From contig JAKSZP010009275.1 of assembly GCA_022478985.1 (NCBI GenBank), forward strand, positions 1 through 64,000: a stretch of 64,000 bases of DNA. Direction: 5' to 3'. The notes beneath the pieces were generated by a model. It was given only the letters and a program-made list of their open reading frames with translations. It was not told the DNA's origin and did not search any database. Positions 43,341 to 54,985 of this stretch are shown one piece after another. Made by a program: the position numbers and the translations under genes. Each line of letters begins with the position of its first letter. Positions within the stretch are counted from its first letter, which is position 1. The stretch is from Massospora cicadina. Lineage: Eukaryota > Entomophthoromycota > Entomophthoromycetes > Entomophthorales > Entomophthoraceae.

Positions 43341-44230
43341 TTGAGTTTTAGGACAACGGTGGAGGTGGTGAACATAAATTGCCCCCTGTACCCACATACA
43401 ATGGAGGTGGAGGTTGTCCTCAATTCATGATTAAATGACATGCAAAAGAAGGGTTGGTGTTCAAAGAGACTTCCCTGTTGCCTCTTCCATTGTCTTTGTT
43501 AAAAGGGCAGATGGTTCCCTTTGCCCCTGCGCGTATTATGGTCATCTTAATAATCTCAAGGTTCACAATCCATACTAACTGCCTTTGGAACAGACAATTG
43601 TCTAAGCAATTGTCAAGTTGTGCATGTTCTCCAGACCTGATCTAGTTAATGCTTTTATTTAAATTTGTATGACGGAAGGTCAGGAATGGTTTACCGCTTT
43701 CCAAAAAAACGAGGAATATACCAAGTTTTAAGTAATGCCCTTTGGGCTTAAGAATGCACCCACAACCTTTTGAAGGATTACTGATAGTGTACTAGTAATA
43801 TTTAGTTCACTTACACGGTCACATATATCGAGGATACCTTGTTATACTCCCCTACTCCCAAACAACATGTGAAGGACTTGGAGGCTGTAGTAGATGACTT
43901 GCATAAGGCAGGTCTGTTTGTCAAGCCTTCAAAATGTGAATTTTACTGGGAAAAAGTAATATTCTTGGGTATCATCATCTTAAAAGATGGGTACATCATT
44001 CCACACAGAAAACTGGACGCCATCTGCAAATGGCCAAGTCCAACAACCCAAAAGCAGTTGAGATGCTTCTTGGGCACTATTATATTAGTAAAGAAATTCT
44101 CTCCCGCCCTATCCCAGTTAGCTGCCCCTCTCCACCCGCTCACGGGCAAGAACGTCCCCTTTTGTTGGACGTCCAAGTGCCAGAAGGCATTTGATTTGAT
44201 TAAGGAGGAGTTTTTTCACCCCCATCCTTA
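43341..44230 (+). pseudogene. G2 reverse transcriptase
   Basis: The early part is shuffled by stops (FPLPLRVLWSS near 43520). The later part is good: TYIEDTLLYSPTPKQHVKDL (43821-43880), KAGLFVKPSKCEFYWEKVIF, LGIIILKDGYIIPHRKLDAI and WPSPTTQKQLRCFLG (to 44075). Then SQLAAPLHPLTGKNVPFCWT leads to RNase H. The catalytic YxDD is YIED (43824-43835). Confidence 0.9.
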
Positions 44231-44640
44231 AACATGCGGATCCCTCCAAACTCTATATTGTAGCATGTGACGTGTCTTTCACCGCAGTAAGAGATGTCTT
44301 GCTTCAAGAGCACAATGGGTTGGAACACCTGGCCGTTTATTTTCCCTACAAATTCTCTTCCAATGAGCAATCCTGTTCCATCTAAAACAAGGAGTTGGCA
44401 GCCGTGGCATGAGCCTTGGCCCACTGACATTATATCTTACAGGGTGCTCAGCACGAGTTGCCTGTGAATGCTGGCCATCAAGCTCTCCTATATTTCTGAA
44501 AGCCACAGAAGTTGGTGCGCCACAAGGCCCAAACCTACCAGGATTTGTGAATCTTTAACTTAAGATATGGGTTTCTGAAGGGAGCTCTGAATGTCCTTCC
44601 TGATTTTTTAAGTTTCAAATCTGCGCTCTACCCAGCTGAT
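44231..44640 (+). pseudogene. G2 RNase H
   Basis: The frame reads LKHADPSKLYIVACDVSFTA (44228-44287; the catalytic Asp is in ACDVS), then LEHLAVYFPYKFSSNEQS and NKELAAVA (44300-44410). It ends FVNLL before the linker to integrase. Confidence 0.8.
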
Positions 44641-44644
44641 TCAG

Positions 44645-45860
44645 ATGAGGCGGATCTTGTCTCAGGCATTCAACCGATCAAATTTTGACCTTTGTTCCCC
44701 CTCAGTTTCAGCAGCAAATTTTGCTCTGTACACACCATTGTTGTTACAAGTCTTAGAAGTGCAGATGTCATGTGTGGAGGTGGTAGATTTTTTAGAGAGG
44801 TTATCTCTACCAACTTCCAAGCATTCTTTATATTCATTGGATGAGGTACTCATCCATTTTAGGTCTCAGGTTTGGGTTCATCCCCTTCTCCAAACTGAAA
44901 TTATTCAAGAAAATCACAAAAAACCTACAGTTGGTCACCAAGGGAATAAAAGATGCATTAATCTAGTGAAGCGTGCCTTCAACTGGCCAGGCTTGTCAAA
45001 AGACGTTCCCGCCTGGATTGCAGACTGTGTGATGTGCGCGCAGGTCAAGTCAGACTGGTCTGGAAGGATTGTTTTTCTTCACCCCTTGCAGCAGGCAGAG
45101 GGTCCATGTAAATCAGTGACTATGGACTTTATTGTTACGCTGCCCAGCTCTAGGGGTTCATAGAGATCATTGTAGTTGTAGACTACTTCAATAAATTCTT
45201 CCTGTTCATCCCTTGCTTTTCACTATTACATTAAATAAAATTCCCGCCTTTTTGTGTGCCATGTTTTAATGTTTGGGCTCCCAGAGGAAATTATCAGCAA
45301 CCATGGGCCTAATTTATGGCGCGTTTTTGGAACAAGCTCTTGCAATCTTGAAAATAGCGCCCTGCTGTTCCCCACATACCATCTACATTCATATGGTCAA
45401 AAAAATGAGTCAACCAGATCTTGGAGCAGTACCTTCAGTGCTAAACTTTAGTCGCTCAGGATACCTGGGTGGACGATCTACCCCTCACAAAGTTTGCGCA
45501 CAATATTGGAATGCATGCGTCCACTGGCTTTTTCCAGTACAAAGAAACCGTGGGGTACAATCCCTCATTCTTGGTTGGCACGTGCCTTCCTCCAGAGGTA
45601 CCAGCTTTAGCTGACCACGATCAGCATATTTGGACACACAGTCCCTGGCTCAGGAGCATTTAAATAAAGCCTTAAGCAATTACAAATGGTTTGCAGTCTG
45701 GAAGAGGCTCCTGGCTCATGAGATAAAGGTTTGCTCATACGTCATGCTTGACATGCACCACTTGCAGATGCAGGTGCCTTCACACAAGTTTGCAATTAAA
45801 CGCTTGGGTCCCTATCTGGTGGAAAAAGACTTAGGGAATGGCTCCTTTAGTCTGTAGTTG
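44645..45860 (+). pseudogene. G2 integrase
   Basis: A 172-codon open piece (44645-45163) includes the zinc finger: HKKPTVGHQGNKRCINLVKR, then WPGLSKDVPAWIADCVMCAQ. It continues to VTMDFIVTLPSSRGS with the first catalytic Asp. The core goes on in other frames (LPEEIISNHGP at 45269-45301, the Asp of 'SDrG' now Asn). HNIGMHASTGFFQYKETVGY (45495-45560) and RLLAHEIKVCSYVMLD belong to the C-terminal half. VEKDLGNGSFSL (45820-45857) starts the GPY/F part. Confidence 0.88.
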
Positions 45861-45939
45861 CCACCCTACTGGAAGCAACATCCAGTGTTCCATGACTCTC
45901 AGCTGTCCCCATTCAAGGGGGAGATTCCAGCGGACTTGG

Positions 45940-46140
45940 AACCCATTGTAATAGAGGGCGTGGAAGAGGCTGAGAATGAGGGCATCTTGGCCTCCTGATA
46001 ATCATGCTGGTCAAGTTAGTATTAAGTTGCGTGAAAAGGCTTTCAGGCCTACAAGAATAGCTGGTTTGGTGCGTGGTACTGCACTAATTGTTCGGAGCTC
46101 ATTGAGGCTTTCCATGCCACCCACCCAGATGCTCCCCACC
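45940..46140 (+). pseudogene. G2 chromodomain remnant
   Basis: After HPVFHDSQLSPF (the integrase end, about 45879-45914) a frame reads VEEAENEGILAS (45960-45995). Then KGFQAYKNSW (46035-46064) and NCSELIEAFHATHPDAP (46082-46132) follow. That is the order of a chromodomain: the 'VE.IL' strand, the 'KG....nsW' aromatic segment, and the final helix. Such domains tether integrase to histone H3 marks and guide insertion into heterochromatin. The middle 'EYLVKW' strand is eroded. Confidence 0.8.
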
Positions 46141-46234
46141 CTCCCTCCAAGATTTTTATTCTAATAGCAAACAAGTTGCCAAAAGCACAAAAGAATGTGG
46201 CCCTTTTTCATAACCCTGGTGGTGGCGCCCCCTT

Positions 46235-46250
46235 TGAAAAAAGGGAATGG
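46235..46250 (+). promoter_or_regulatory. G2 polypurine tract
   Basis: GAAAAAAGGGAATGG lies just left of the 3' LTR start TGTAAGTTTGGG at 46254. Confidence 0.6.
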
Positions 46251-46515
46251 TAATGTAAGTTTGGGAAAGCGCCCCCTTTGTTTGGATAAAGGGTGTTCCA
46301 TTTCCCATCCAAGAAGGGGCCCAGAAGGCCGGCAGCCCCCTTGTCTCCCAGGGCGACCTTACTCATGTGGTTGATGAGTGGTGGGTCACCGCTTACCCTC
46401 TAAGGACCCCTTAACCATTCCAGTATTATCTTCAAATGAAAGAATACTAAGAATCAAGGGAATTTGTGCTGAGCTATCAGAGAGTTGGCATTATCATGGG
46501 ACAAAAGGTTCAAAT

Positions 46516-46520
46516 GAAGT
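46516..46520. repeat. Target-site duplication of S4, left copy
   Basis: GAAGT, repeated exactly at 48001-48005. Confidence 0.92.
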
Positions 46521-48000
46521 TGTGAAAATCTGAAGATCTCTTACTTGTTTAGTTTAATTCCTACAAATTTAATTGGGCTGAAGTTTGGTTGAATGATCCT
46601 CAATTTTGCCAGTAGCTTACAGTTTTAGGACCGCTCAGAAACTCACTAGGCATACTTAAATGGCTCCGACTTTTCTGGCCAAATTTTGGGTTTGATTTTC
46701 CCTCCATGATTGGGAACTTCAGCCAAGGCAGGCAAAATTGCAAGCTGTGTATCCTGAGATCCCAGCTTGCTGACACTCTACAAAAGTGACTTAAGATAAA
46801 AATAAAACGAATATATAATAAAAAAGTATTTATTAGACTAGTTTATTTGATAATTATTATCAGGCCAGGCGCCGGTATTTATACCTCTAGGGCCTCTCCT
46901 GGTCACATTCAAGCACGCAATCTCACAGATTATTTTCCACCTCAGTTTTGCCCTTGAACTGATATGACTGAGACCTATTGCCAGGTTTATTGTTGGCAAA
47001 ATACTCTCATATTTTGGAGGATTTCAGGGACAAAGATCACAAGAATGAGCGTTCAAAATGGTCCTAGGATCATCTCAAAATGAGTTTTGTCATGCTGCTG
47101 ACAAAATAAGAATTCTGGAAAATTTTTTGGTTGATTTAAAAAATGACGTACCCTTAATTTGGCCATTGGTAGGCCTCTCTTGAAAGCACTAGGTATTCCC
47201 ATTTGGGCGGTCCATGTGCAAGTGCTATCGTGAAGATTATGCATATCAACATACAAAATTATTTTAGGATCATCTTAAAATATGTTTTCATCATACAGCT
47301 GACAAAAACAACTCCCTAATTGAGATGTCAACTGGTCCTCTCAATAGCACTAGGTACTCCCATTCAGGCGGTCCATATGCAAGCGCTATCAGCCAATTAC
47401 GCATACTGACATACAAAATTTTCCCTAAGGTAGAAACGATCCAGCTCAATCATGTTTTCATCATACAGCTGACGAAAAAACCTCCCTAATTGGGATGTCA
47501 GCTGTTCCTCTTGATAGCACTAGGTACTCCCATTTAGGCAGTCCATGTGCAAGTGCCATCATGCTAATTACAATCTTTTCATCTCTTCTTCCATGTGATC
47601 TGTAGACGTCATCTTCAGGTCAGACCCTAAACGATTTCTCATGCTGATTTTTTAATATTGGTTCTAATTAATTAGGACTAGTTGCCAAGGTTTGGTACAG
47701 CAGTAATCATACCAACTGTGCGAGTGTATTCATCCTGAGCTTCTAATAGAATAATTGAATTGATTTGACATTGAGTTAATTGGCCTGAGCTAAGTAGTTG
47801 CAGAGAAGGTCAACCTAGATGTGCAATCATATTTGGCCTGAGATACTAATATTATAATTAAATCCACATTGCAAGTATCAGCCCAAGCCATGTTATTGCA
47901 ATAGGCTTTAATCAGAGTATAGCTCAAGCATTAGGAGGATAATTGCTGATCTGTTAGTTGTCGAATGGTTTATTGTTGAGTCAAATATCAAGATCTAACA
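46521..48000 (-). repeat. S4: solo LTR, minus orientation, nested in the G2 3' LTR
   Basis: It is 1,480 bp, with ends TGTGAAAATC and ATCTAACA on the plus strand and an exact GAAGT duplication. On the minus strand a TATAAATA box is at 46883-46876, next to GGCGCC, with AATAAA motifs further on, so it is transcribed leftward. A tandem repeat of 160-170 bp is inside. No other copy of this family is in the window. Confidence 0.88.
47050..47575. repeat. Tandem repeat inside S4, period 161-170 bp, three units
   Basis: Each unit holds 'catgctgctgacaaaa' or 'catacagctgac(a/g)aaaa', then 'agcactaggta(t/c)tcccatt..ggc.gtccat.tgcaag.gc.atc'. The box 'gcactaggta' recurs at 47186, 47347 and 47517. Confidence 0.88.
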
Positions 48001-48902
48001 GAAGTTGATGGCCACAAGCCTTTGGCATCAAGGCCAGATAGCCCCAAACAGTCAGCAACAGAGCCCAATAGGCGTTTACTTTCAATTGATGAAACGTTTA
48101 GTGTTGAATCTTTGGCGAAACCCACCAATGACATTGGATCATCAGAAAATGCTGCTGCTAGTTTGAAAACCCCACCAGAAGCAATGAAATTCATGTCTGA
48201 CATTCCTCACTTGGAAAAAGGATGTTGGAGTACCGGGTGTGGGAAGGTTGGCTGTCCCAAACCCATTTCTGACCTCATGGGACCGCCCCTACATGGGGTG
48301 GCCTTAAGAGGTTCCCACTGCCATTGGACAAGATGTTATTGATCCAGTTACCAAAAGCAAAGAAAATCAGCAATTTGGACGTCTGTGGACAAACCTTCAG
48401 TGACTCAGACCACTGACAATACTTTTGAAATCAGTTCTTTTTTAAGTTTGGTTTCCCCACTCTCGCTCAAAGTTTTTCAGGTTAGGTCAAATCTCAAGAG
48501 CCCCAATCCCGCGCTTTCATAAGCTATTATTCAAATTGATCTCTATTTAAGCAGTTGTAACACACTGAGAAAAATGATGATCTTCTTTATATTTTAAATC
48601 TAATTTAATTTCCGCTTCCCATATATAATTTTTTTACTATGACAGAATCTAAACCCATTCATTATAATCTCAATTTTCTTAGTACCCAAAACCATGGGCC
48701 CTGCGGCCATGAAAGCTTAGTTCATTGCTAGGTTGCTATCTACAATTAAGGTCTATTGGAGATCACTGGTGAAATCTCTCACAGATTAATTTAAAGTCAT
48801 TCAGGCAGCAGCGCCTCTGGCATTTGGGCTTGCCATTTGTGTGTTTTTCATCCAGACTGGCAGGCCAGTCTAAACTTTACTTGCTGATCTCATGACAAAT
48901 AT

Positions 48903-49760
48903 TCTTTTATAAGGATGAGACCTGCCCACTGGTCTAGAGCTTCTGAAGCTGTGGTCAGTGAAGAAATCAGCAAGCTAGTAGAGTATGGATTCCTTGTTAC
49001 ATCATTAAGTCCATGGGTGAGCCTGATCCTAATTGTGAATAGGAAGGATGTATCAAATTGTGTAGTGATTAATTATCGCCAATTGAATAAAATTATTAAG
49101 AAGGATTTCTATCCACTGCTGAGGATAAATGACATTCTCAATCGCCTAGTGGATGCCAAATATTTTTTACAATGAACTCGATTTTGGGATATTGGCAAAC
49201 TGATTTTCTAAAGGTGGATCCAGAAAAATGTGCAATAATAACTATACAGGGACCAGCTGATCAGAATGCCTCCGGGATTGTGCATTGCACCAGTGACATT
49301 TCAGAGAGCAATAGACTATATCACAGTAATTTAATGTTATCCTGAATGTTAGTATACTTGGATGATATCAATGTATTGGCAGGGCCTTCACAGACCATTT
49401 AAGAGCACTTAGAAGAGGTGTTCAAGCGCCAGGTAAGGGCAAAATTGAAGGTCAAGATGAGTAAATTTCATAGATCAAGAAAGAGCTTGAGTACTTGGGG
49501 CTTGTGATAAACTTAGCGGGCTGAAACCCCAGCTGCAGATGATTACAGCTATTGAACGGATGTCAATCCCAAAGAGCGTTTAGGATATACAATTTTTCTT
49601 TGGGATGTTTAACTACTAAAGCTTATCTATAAAATGTTTCGCTAGAATTGCAGAGCCATTATTTCACTTATTAAAGAATCTGGAAAAAAGAATTCGCGTG
49701 GAATGATGAGACCCAACGATCATTTGATGAGTTATGTCAGTTTTTGATGATCAGTTCTGT
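48903..49760 (+). pseudogene. G4 reverse transcriptase
   Basis: RT reads MRPAHWSRASEAVVSEEISK and LVEYGFLVTSLSPWVSLILI (48915-49035), DVSNCVVINYRQLNKIIKKD and FYPLLRINDILNRLVDAKYF. Then after stops VYLDDINVLAG at 49352-49384, with the catalytic YLDD intact at 49355-49366. Later blocks are KRQVRAKLKVKMSKF and the 'EYLGLVI' block (49490). It matches G1 closely. Confidence 0.9.
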
Positions 49761-50215
49761 CTTAAAATACCAAAATTTTTATCAGAAATTAATTTAGACT
49801 GTTGCCTCATTAACGGTGATTGGTGCCATTTTTAGTCAAGTAGATGAAGATGGGGAAGAATATATGGTGGCCTATGTGAGCAGAATACTAATTGTAGCAG
49901 AAAAAACTACTCAGTGATGGAGTGAAAATGCCTCATGGTGATCTATGCATGCAAGTAATTTTGAGTGTATATCCATGGAATCACTTTAAAAAGGTGACCA
50001 AACACTTGTCTTTACGCTGGTTCCATAACCTGAAGGAACCAGAAGGATGACTGGCCCAATGGGCTTTAAAATTACTAGCCTTTGATTTTAAAATAATACA
50101 CTGAGCTGGAGCAGCACATCAAGATGCTCTTGGATTATCAAGATTGCCTGTTGTCCAAGTTGTCTATCATCAAGTGGATTAGTTATTTCAGAGTATTGAA
50201 GATAATATCAGGGAT
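49761..50215 (+). pseudogene. G4 RNase H
   Basis: Pieces are TVASLTVIGAIFSQVDEDGE and YMVAYVSRIL (about 49799-49890), then the frame-shifted 'LRWFHNLKEPEG' block (50015-50045) and 'HQDALGLSRLP' near 50120. These are the RNase H core and its end. Confidence 0.75.
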
Positions 50216-51370
50216 GAACTACAAGAAATTCAAGATGTGCTAAAGAAAGCGATGGAAAACACTAAATTGAAGAATGAACAACTATATAAATGATTGACAG
50301 AAAGCAGTTTTTATTTTTTCAAAGCCATCAGAACGAGCGGAAAATTATCTGAGCTGCACACAATGTCTTCAGTTATGGTGGCCTGAGAGAAACCATGGAT
50401 TGTAAGCACCAGTACTACTTTTGGTAATTTATCAACTAGAATGTCACCAACTACCTGGTCTGTTGCATGAAATGTCAACTAAACAATCCGCATAAGAATT
50501 TGATAGAATACTGGATAGTATGCCCTGGGTTCTCTTGGCACATGGTGTCAATAGACGTGATAGTACCCCTGAGTGTCAGTAATGGAGGAGCGAAATACAT
50601 CATAGTGGCAATAGACCATCTGACTAAATGGATAGAAACAAAAGCCTTTAGCAAAGTGGATGCTACAAGCATGCCAAAATTCATCCAGGACCTAGTGGTG
50701 TACCAGCATGAATGCTTCAAGTTTTATTGAGTGATAATGAAACATTTCTACTTCCTATGTGATCCTGAGGCTGAACATACTGATAGGAATCTGAGGAGTG
50801 TATCCATTCTATATCATCCAGAAACAAATGAAATGTTATAATGAGCTAACAGAATGCTAGCTGCAACAAAGAAAATTGGTCGTGGGAAAACATCCACTTG
50901 GAAACTAACAAAAGTTCAGTTACCTTTGCCTACAATATCATTCATCATAGAGCGACAGAAAAACGCTTTTCAATTACTATATGGATGAAGGGCAGAATTA
51001 GCACCAATTTTTTATTCTGCCATAGGACCAGCATCAGGGATGAGTACCAATAATTACCTGAACTGACTATCAAGAATTATGATTGAACTGCAATCGCTGG
51101 CACTGATACCACCTTGTAGAAAAGGATTAAAGTAAAGATGATGGATGACAAAAACTAAAAGCAATACAAGAGTATCATGTGGGGATAGGGTAGTTAATAC
51201 GACACCTATGGGTTAAGAAGAAACAAGCTGGATGCTTTATGGTCAGGAGTATTTGAGGTGATCATCAAGTTGGCTAATGATGCCTATATGATTAAGAACA
51301 TTGCATATGGCCATATGTTGAACCGTATTCATACAAAATATCTCAAGTATTAGGGGAATAGATCTAATAA
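50216..51370 (+). pseudogene. G4 integrase
   Basis: The zinc region reads AAHNVFSYGGLRETMDCKHQ (50352-50411; second His lost) and NVTNYLVCCMKCQ (CX2C, 50440-50478). The core is long and open (50467-50730): WHMVSIDVIVPLSVSNGGAK, then YIIVAIDHLTKWIETKAFSK; the Asp of SIDV is the first catalytic residue. Later come SILYHPETNEM (50800), STWKLTKVQLPLPTI, NAFQLLYG, and the tail LWSGVFEVIIKLANDAYMIK (51235-51297). Confidence 0.85.
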
Positions 51371-51385
51371 GTTACAATGTTCCTG

Positions 51386-51590
51386 AGGGACCACTGAACC
51401 CACAAAAAATAGGCTAAGTCCTGTTGTTGGTCAAGTACAAGGAGGGGACTACTGAACCATGAAATGTGGTAAGTCTTAAAACTAGACCTCTGAGCCATGA
51501 TAGCTGGTTTAGTATAAAAACGAACCTCTGAACCAGAGTAGGGAAATAGATGGACATATGAACCTAATTATAGGTTAAATCCCATTGAAA
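51386..51590 (+). repeat. G4 hairpin array
   Basis: Five units of the type GGACC.CTGAACC...GGTTAAGTCC run head to tail (for example 51387-51419, 51456-51482, 51551-51582). Most can fold on themselves. The unit is also present once in each G4 LTR. Confidence 0.7.
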
Positions 51591-52180
51591 AAAGGAAAAA
51601 GTAACTTATGAAATAACAACAAAAAATGTTCTAAGATAAAAAATCATAAAGAAAAAATATAAAAGGTGAAAAATGTGAAATGGTTATTAAATATCAATTT
51701 TATACTTCATTATCAAAAACGTCTGCTGATGTTCCCTTAAGTTATCAGTCGACCAACTCAAGTTAAAAGTGGGTCTGCTGTGAGTAGTCTCAAGGCGCTG
51801 GAAAGAGGCTCAAAGAATTGAGTCCATCCAGGGGGAGTACTAGGATTAAGGAATCAGAGAAGCCTCCTGAGAAGATCCTATTAAACTGACGAAGTGATGT
51901 ATACCCTGACCTGGGGGAATACAGGATTTCCGTACCTTTTATTGGCAACAGCACCTTAACTAGTCTGGCATGGCATGGGATGGGAACTTTGCTCTGCAGA
52001 GGATGCAGTAAGAAAGACATGGAAAGGAAACATGCCAAGAAGAAGTATTAACCAGAGATGCATAAAGCAAGGAAAGGAGAGGGACTAAGAGAACTTCAAT
52101 TTAAACCATGCTGGCAGACTCAGTCAAAATCAAAGCGGCATATGCTTCTAGAAAATTTTTGATGCTGGATAATTTGGTCA
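51591..52180 (+). other. G4 untranslated 3' region
   Basis: AT-rich first, then about 450 bp without a plus-strand frame. An antisense frame (52038 down to 51790, 82 codons) contains LYSPRSGYTSLRQFNRIFSG and ends in SDSLILV, weakly like the antisense frame of G5. Confidence 0.45.
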
Positions 52181-52190
52181 AGTGGGGGGA
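52181..52190 (+). promoter_or_regulatory. G4 polypurine tract
   Basis: AGTGGGGGGA precedes the 3' LTR. The upstream 'ggataatttggtcaag' is shared with G5. Confidence 0.85.
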
Positions 52191-53272
52191 TGTTTTGAGA
52201 TTTCAACATTCCCACATTACACAGCTTAATTAAATATAATGCACCTGTTTATCCACTAGGGACTTATCCCACTAGTGTATATGGGAGTTATTGATTAACT
52301 ATATTGACTATTGTTTAGAGAAATTCCTTCCTAGGGAATAAATAGCAATTAGTCAGGTTTTGATCTGCCATATTGCTATTGTTTCGTTAATGTGATCCCC
52401 CACAATAAAAAAGTAATTAAGTTGTAATTGTAATATTGATAATCTAAACTAACTTGTAGGAATCAATCAGGTTTTGTCACCAATTGACTATAGAGTTTAT
52501 GAATTGCTAGCAGGTGATGCCACAAGTGATAGGCAACTTGCGGGTTATCCTTTTAGGTATCACAACCTGCTGTTTATGGGCATAAGTAACATTACCTAAG
52601 CAAGTTGTTAAACTAGTAGTGTGAAACTATGGGGCTGAGCGAAAGTGTTAGGATATGTTTTTCATTTCAACTTAGAAGAGGTCACACTGAAGTCATTGGG
52701 GTCTCTAACTAAAACGATGGGGAAACCATTGTTTGAAGTGCCCTGGAGGATTAATTCATTGGCGACAGCTGCCATTTCTAACTTGAGGTGCAAACATAAG
52801 ATTTAAGCGCCAAATTTCCTAAGAATTCCCTTGCACTCTCAAATTAAAGCAAATAACTTTCAGATAAAGACATTTACAAACACTTTAATACTTAGACAGT
52901 GCTTCTCTTGAGACTAGAGTTGGAAGGATAAAATATCCTTTGTCTATTTATTGTTATCTCCATAGACTCTGCGTGACAAGAAAGAAGAAGAACCACTGAA
53001 CCCAATCCTAGGTTAAGTTCAATCAGAAGAGGAAAGAAGTCCCTATCAATATTCCAGACAAATTTATGATTAGGACAAGCATCAGTTTAGCACTAAATAT
53101 AATAATCATCTTGGCTAGAAGAAGCTCAACTAGAGTAGTAGTTTTCATACCAGTACTACATTATCCAAAAATCAACAATTTAAACAGCGCACATAAAAAG
53201 AAACAATGTAATAAATCAAGGGAGCTGAATAGAGCTATTATCCTTAAAAAGTAAAGCTCCTGAAATCCAACA
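52191..53272 (+). repeat. G4 3' LTR
   Basis: It begins TGTTTTGAGATTTCAAC and ends AATCCAACA. Hairpin unit at 52990-53022. The promoter palindrome is eroded, unlike in the 5' LTR. Confidence 0.87.
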
Positions 53273-54470
53273 ATAATGTTCACTTCAGTCCATAATAGTC
53301 CAGGTCATAAATCCGCACTAATGGTCTCCTGAGCCTCGCAGCACCTACATCCTTGAACGAGGTGACCCTTATGGCAATTTATAGCTCCATTCATGCTGTT
53401 CTCATACATCTGAAAAAAGCCCACAATTGTTCCTTATCCTGGTGTGTACATGGTCTTAAAGTAAGGTTTAAAGTCAGGATCCTCTTTAACAGGTTTGGCA
53501 TGCATCATGGTCAGTTGTGTAGCAATTCTGACTGGTTGTGGTACATTCTGTTGAGCGACCCAAATAGGTGCCTCCAATTGAGTAATAAGTTGAGTAGATG
53601 AAGTTTTGGTTTATTAAGCATTTGTGCCTTCAAATTTTCTATTCTCTTGTCCATAGCAAATAGCATATTGTTGCGCTGTTTCAAGCGCTCTTCATATTCA
53701 TTTAAAGTAGTGATGGTTTCCCCATTCTTTTTCAAGGGATAAATGCCATTACTATATTCTTAAGCGTTAACTACAGTTTTTTATATTAGGTGATGATCCT
53801 CTCACAATAGGTAAAGAGTGTCATTCGTGATTTTTTGCGGTCTCCTTGACATGCACAAGAACATTGTGTAGATCATGAGCTTCTAATTCCAGGGGTATGG
53901 AGTCTCAAAATGGACTGTATCCTCCTCCATCACCAAGAGCTCTGAGCAATCCTCTCCATGATATACTTCTATATTTGCTTAATCATTAAATGCTCATGAA
54001 AGATTTCATGATCCTCACTAGGGCTTAATAATGCTGCCCCTGTAGTGCACTACAGTCAGCTCACTGACCTTGGTTTGCTTAACATGTGATGCTGACTCAC
54101 TGCTCAGGAGGTCTACTCTGTGCAGATTAGGCACCAGACAACCTTTGCTTAGATCATAATCATAGTCATAGAGCAAGTTCTCCTCTAATTCTACCCATTA
54201 TAGCATTTATCTCTTTGGTAAACTCTTTGCACCCATGGCGAATCTCTTATTTGACACTCTTAGCCATATTTGTTACAAGTTGGCCCTCAGGACTCAACAG
54301 AAGTCAATCTAAACTCTTCCTTGGAAGCTTGGCTCCAAGGTATCCGCAATAGAAAGTCCTTGTTCAAACAGAGCAGATCTCAGACTGTTTACTGTATTCT
54401 GCTCTATAGAAAATCCTATATTAAATACTGATAATTATCTCAATCAACCACTATAAGTAAATCAAAAGGA
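53273..54470 (-). pseudogene. Gag-like region, probably of G9
   Basis: Minus-strand frames read FTKEINAIMGRIRGELAL (about 54230-54180), LEAHDLHNVLVHVKETAKNH (about 53890-53830) and a 74-codon open piece 53735-53511 (MKKNGETITTLNEYEERLKQ, RNNMLFAMDKRIENLKAQML), rich in heptads. This fits the coiled-coil Gag N-terminus of the G1/G4 type. Its orientation and place opposite the G9 integrase (36232-37413) across G4 suggest one element that G4 split, with pol deleted. Confidence 0.45.
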
Positions 54471-54985
54471 AAAACTGAAATTTTGTGTAAAAAGTTTCAT
54501 TAAATGTAAAAAAGTATTATAAACACGAAGTTAAAATTTAGATAGAAAATAATGTATATTGAAAATAGTTTGGGAATATAGGTTTTATTATATAGATTTC
54601 AAAGCCCCTAGTAAGACGGCGTTTAACTGATTCATTAGTGGCTTTATCCATTTGAGCCAGTTCCTTTAGTTGCAAGCTTTTTCTCATGGTTCTATCCCTG
54701 AACCTGGATGTCCAAGGGTCCTTTCATCTTTCCCCACTTCTGGGTTGTGAGCCATTGTATCTTTTTCTATTTTTTATTACTAAAAGCTGGTAATATGCTG
54801 CTCAAATTCAGGTTTTAGAGATGGCATTCCTAAATTGCACCTTACATTAGAGTTTGAATGACTCTCAAAATTGGTTGACAGCTGGATTTGGTAATAATTA
54901 TTTTTAGCCTCAAATGCACTTGTTAAGGTAATTCATTCAGGTCTTCGTCGCATCATTGGCAGAATGCAAATTATTTTGGCCCCCT
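54471..54985. other. Unassigned AT-rich stretch
   Basis: No clear domain. A minus-strand piece near 54760-54640 reads TMRKSLQLKELAQMDKATNE. It could be the G9 5' LTR or the lost integrase of G6; neither could be shown. Confidence 0.35.

Larger units (their letters stand above)
41210..48897 (+). mobile_element. G2: chromovirus (Ty3/gypsy with chromodomain), nested in G4
   Basis: LTRs 41210-42371 and 46254-48897 (the second interrupted by S4) flank protease, RT, RNase H, integrase and a chromodomain remnant. Flanks are aattt (41205-41209) and aatat (48898-48902). G4 RT reads through on both sides. No clear gag capsid is seen between the LTR and protease, and the internal part is only 3.9 kb, so gag has been lost. 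Confidence 0.9.
46254..48897 (+). repeat. G2 3' LTR, interrupted by S4
   Basis: Parts 46254-46520 and 48001-48897 together align with the 5' LTR; S4 sits between them. It ends CATGACA. An open frame in 48001-48240 matches the frame in the 5' LTR. Confidence 0.9.
37414..53272 (+). mobile_element. G4: Ty3/gypsy-type element related to G1, interrupted by G2
   Basis: LTRs 37414-38507 and 52191-53272 flank leader, gag, protease, RT, RNase H, integrase, hairpin array, long 3' region and polypurine tract. G2 (7.7 kb) is nested in the RT start. Without it the element is about 8.2 kb. Flanks aaatg and ataat do not give a clean duplication. All frames are broken, though RT keeps YLDD. Confidence 0.88.

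Noticed and set aside
50475..50720. 81-codon minus-strand frame over the G4 integrase
   Set aside because: It is antisense to an open, conserved integrase core and shows no domain of its own.
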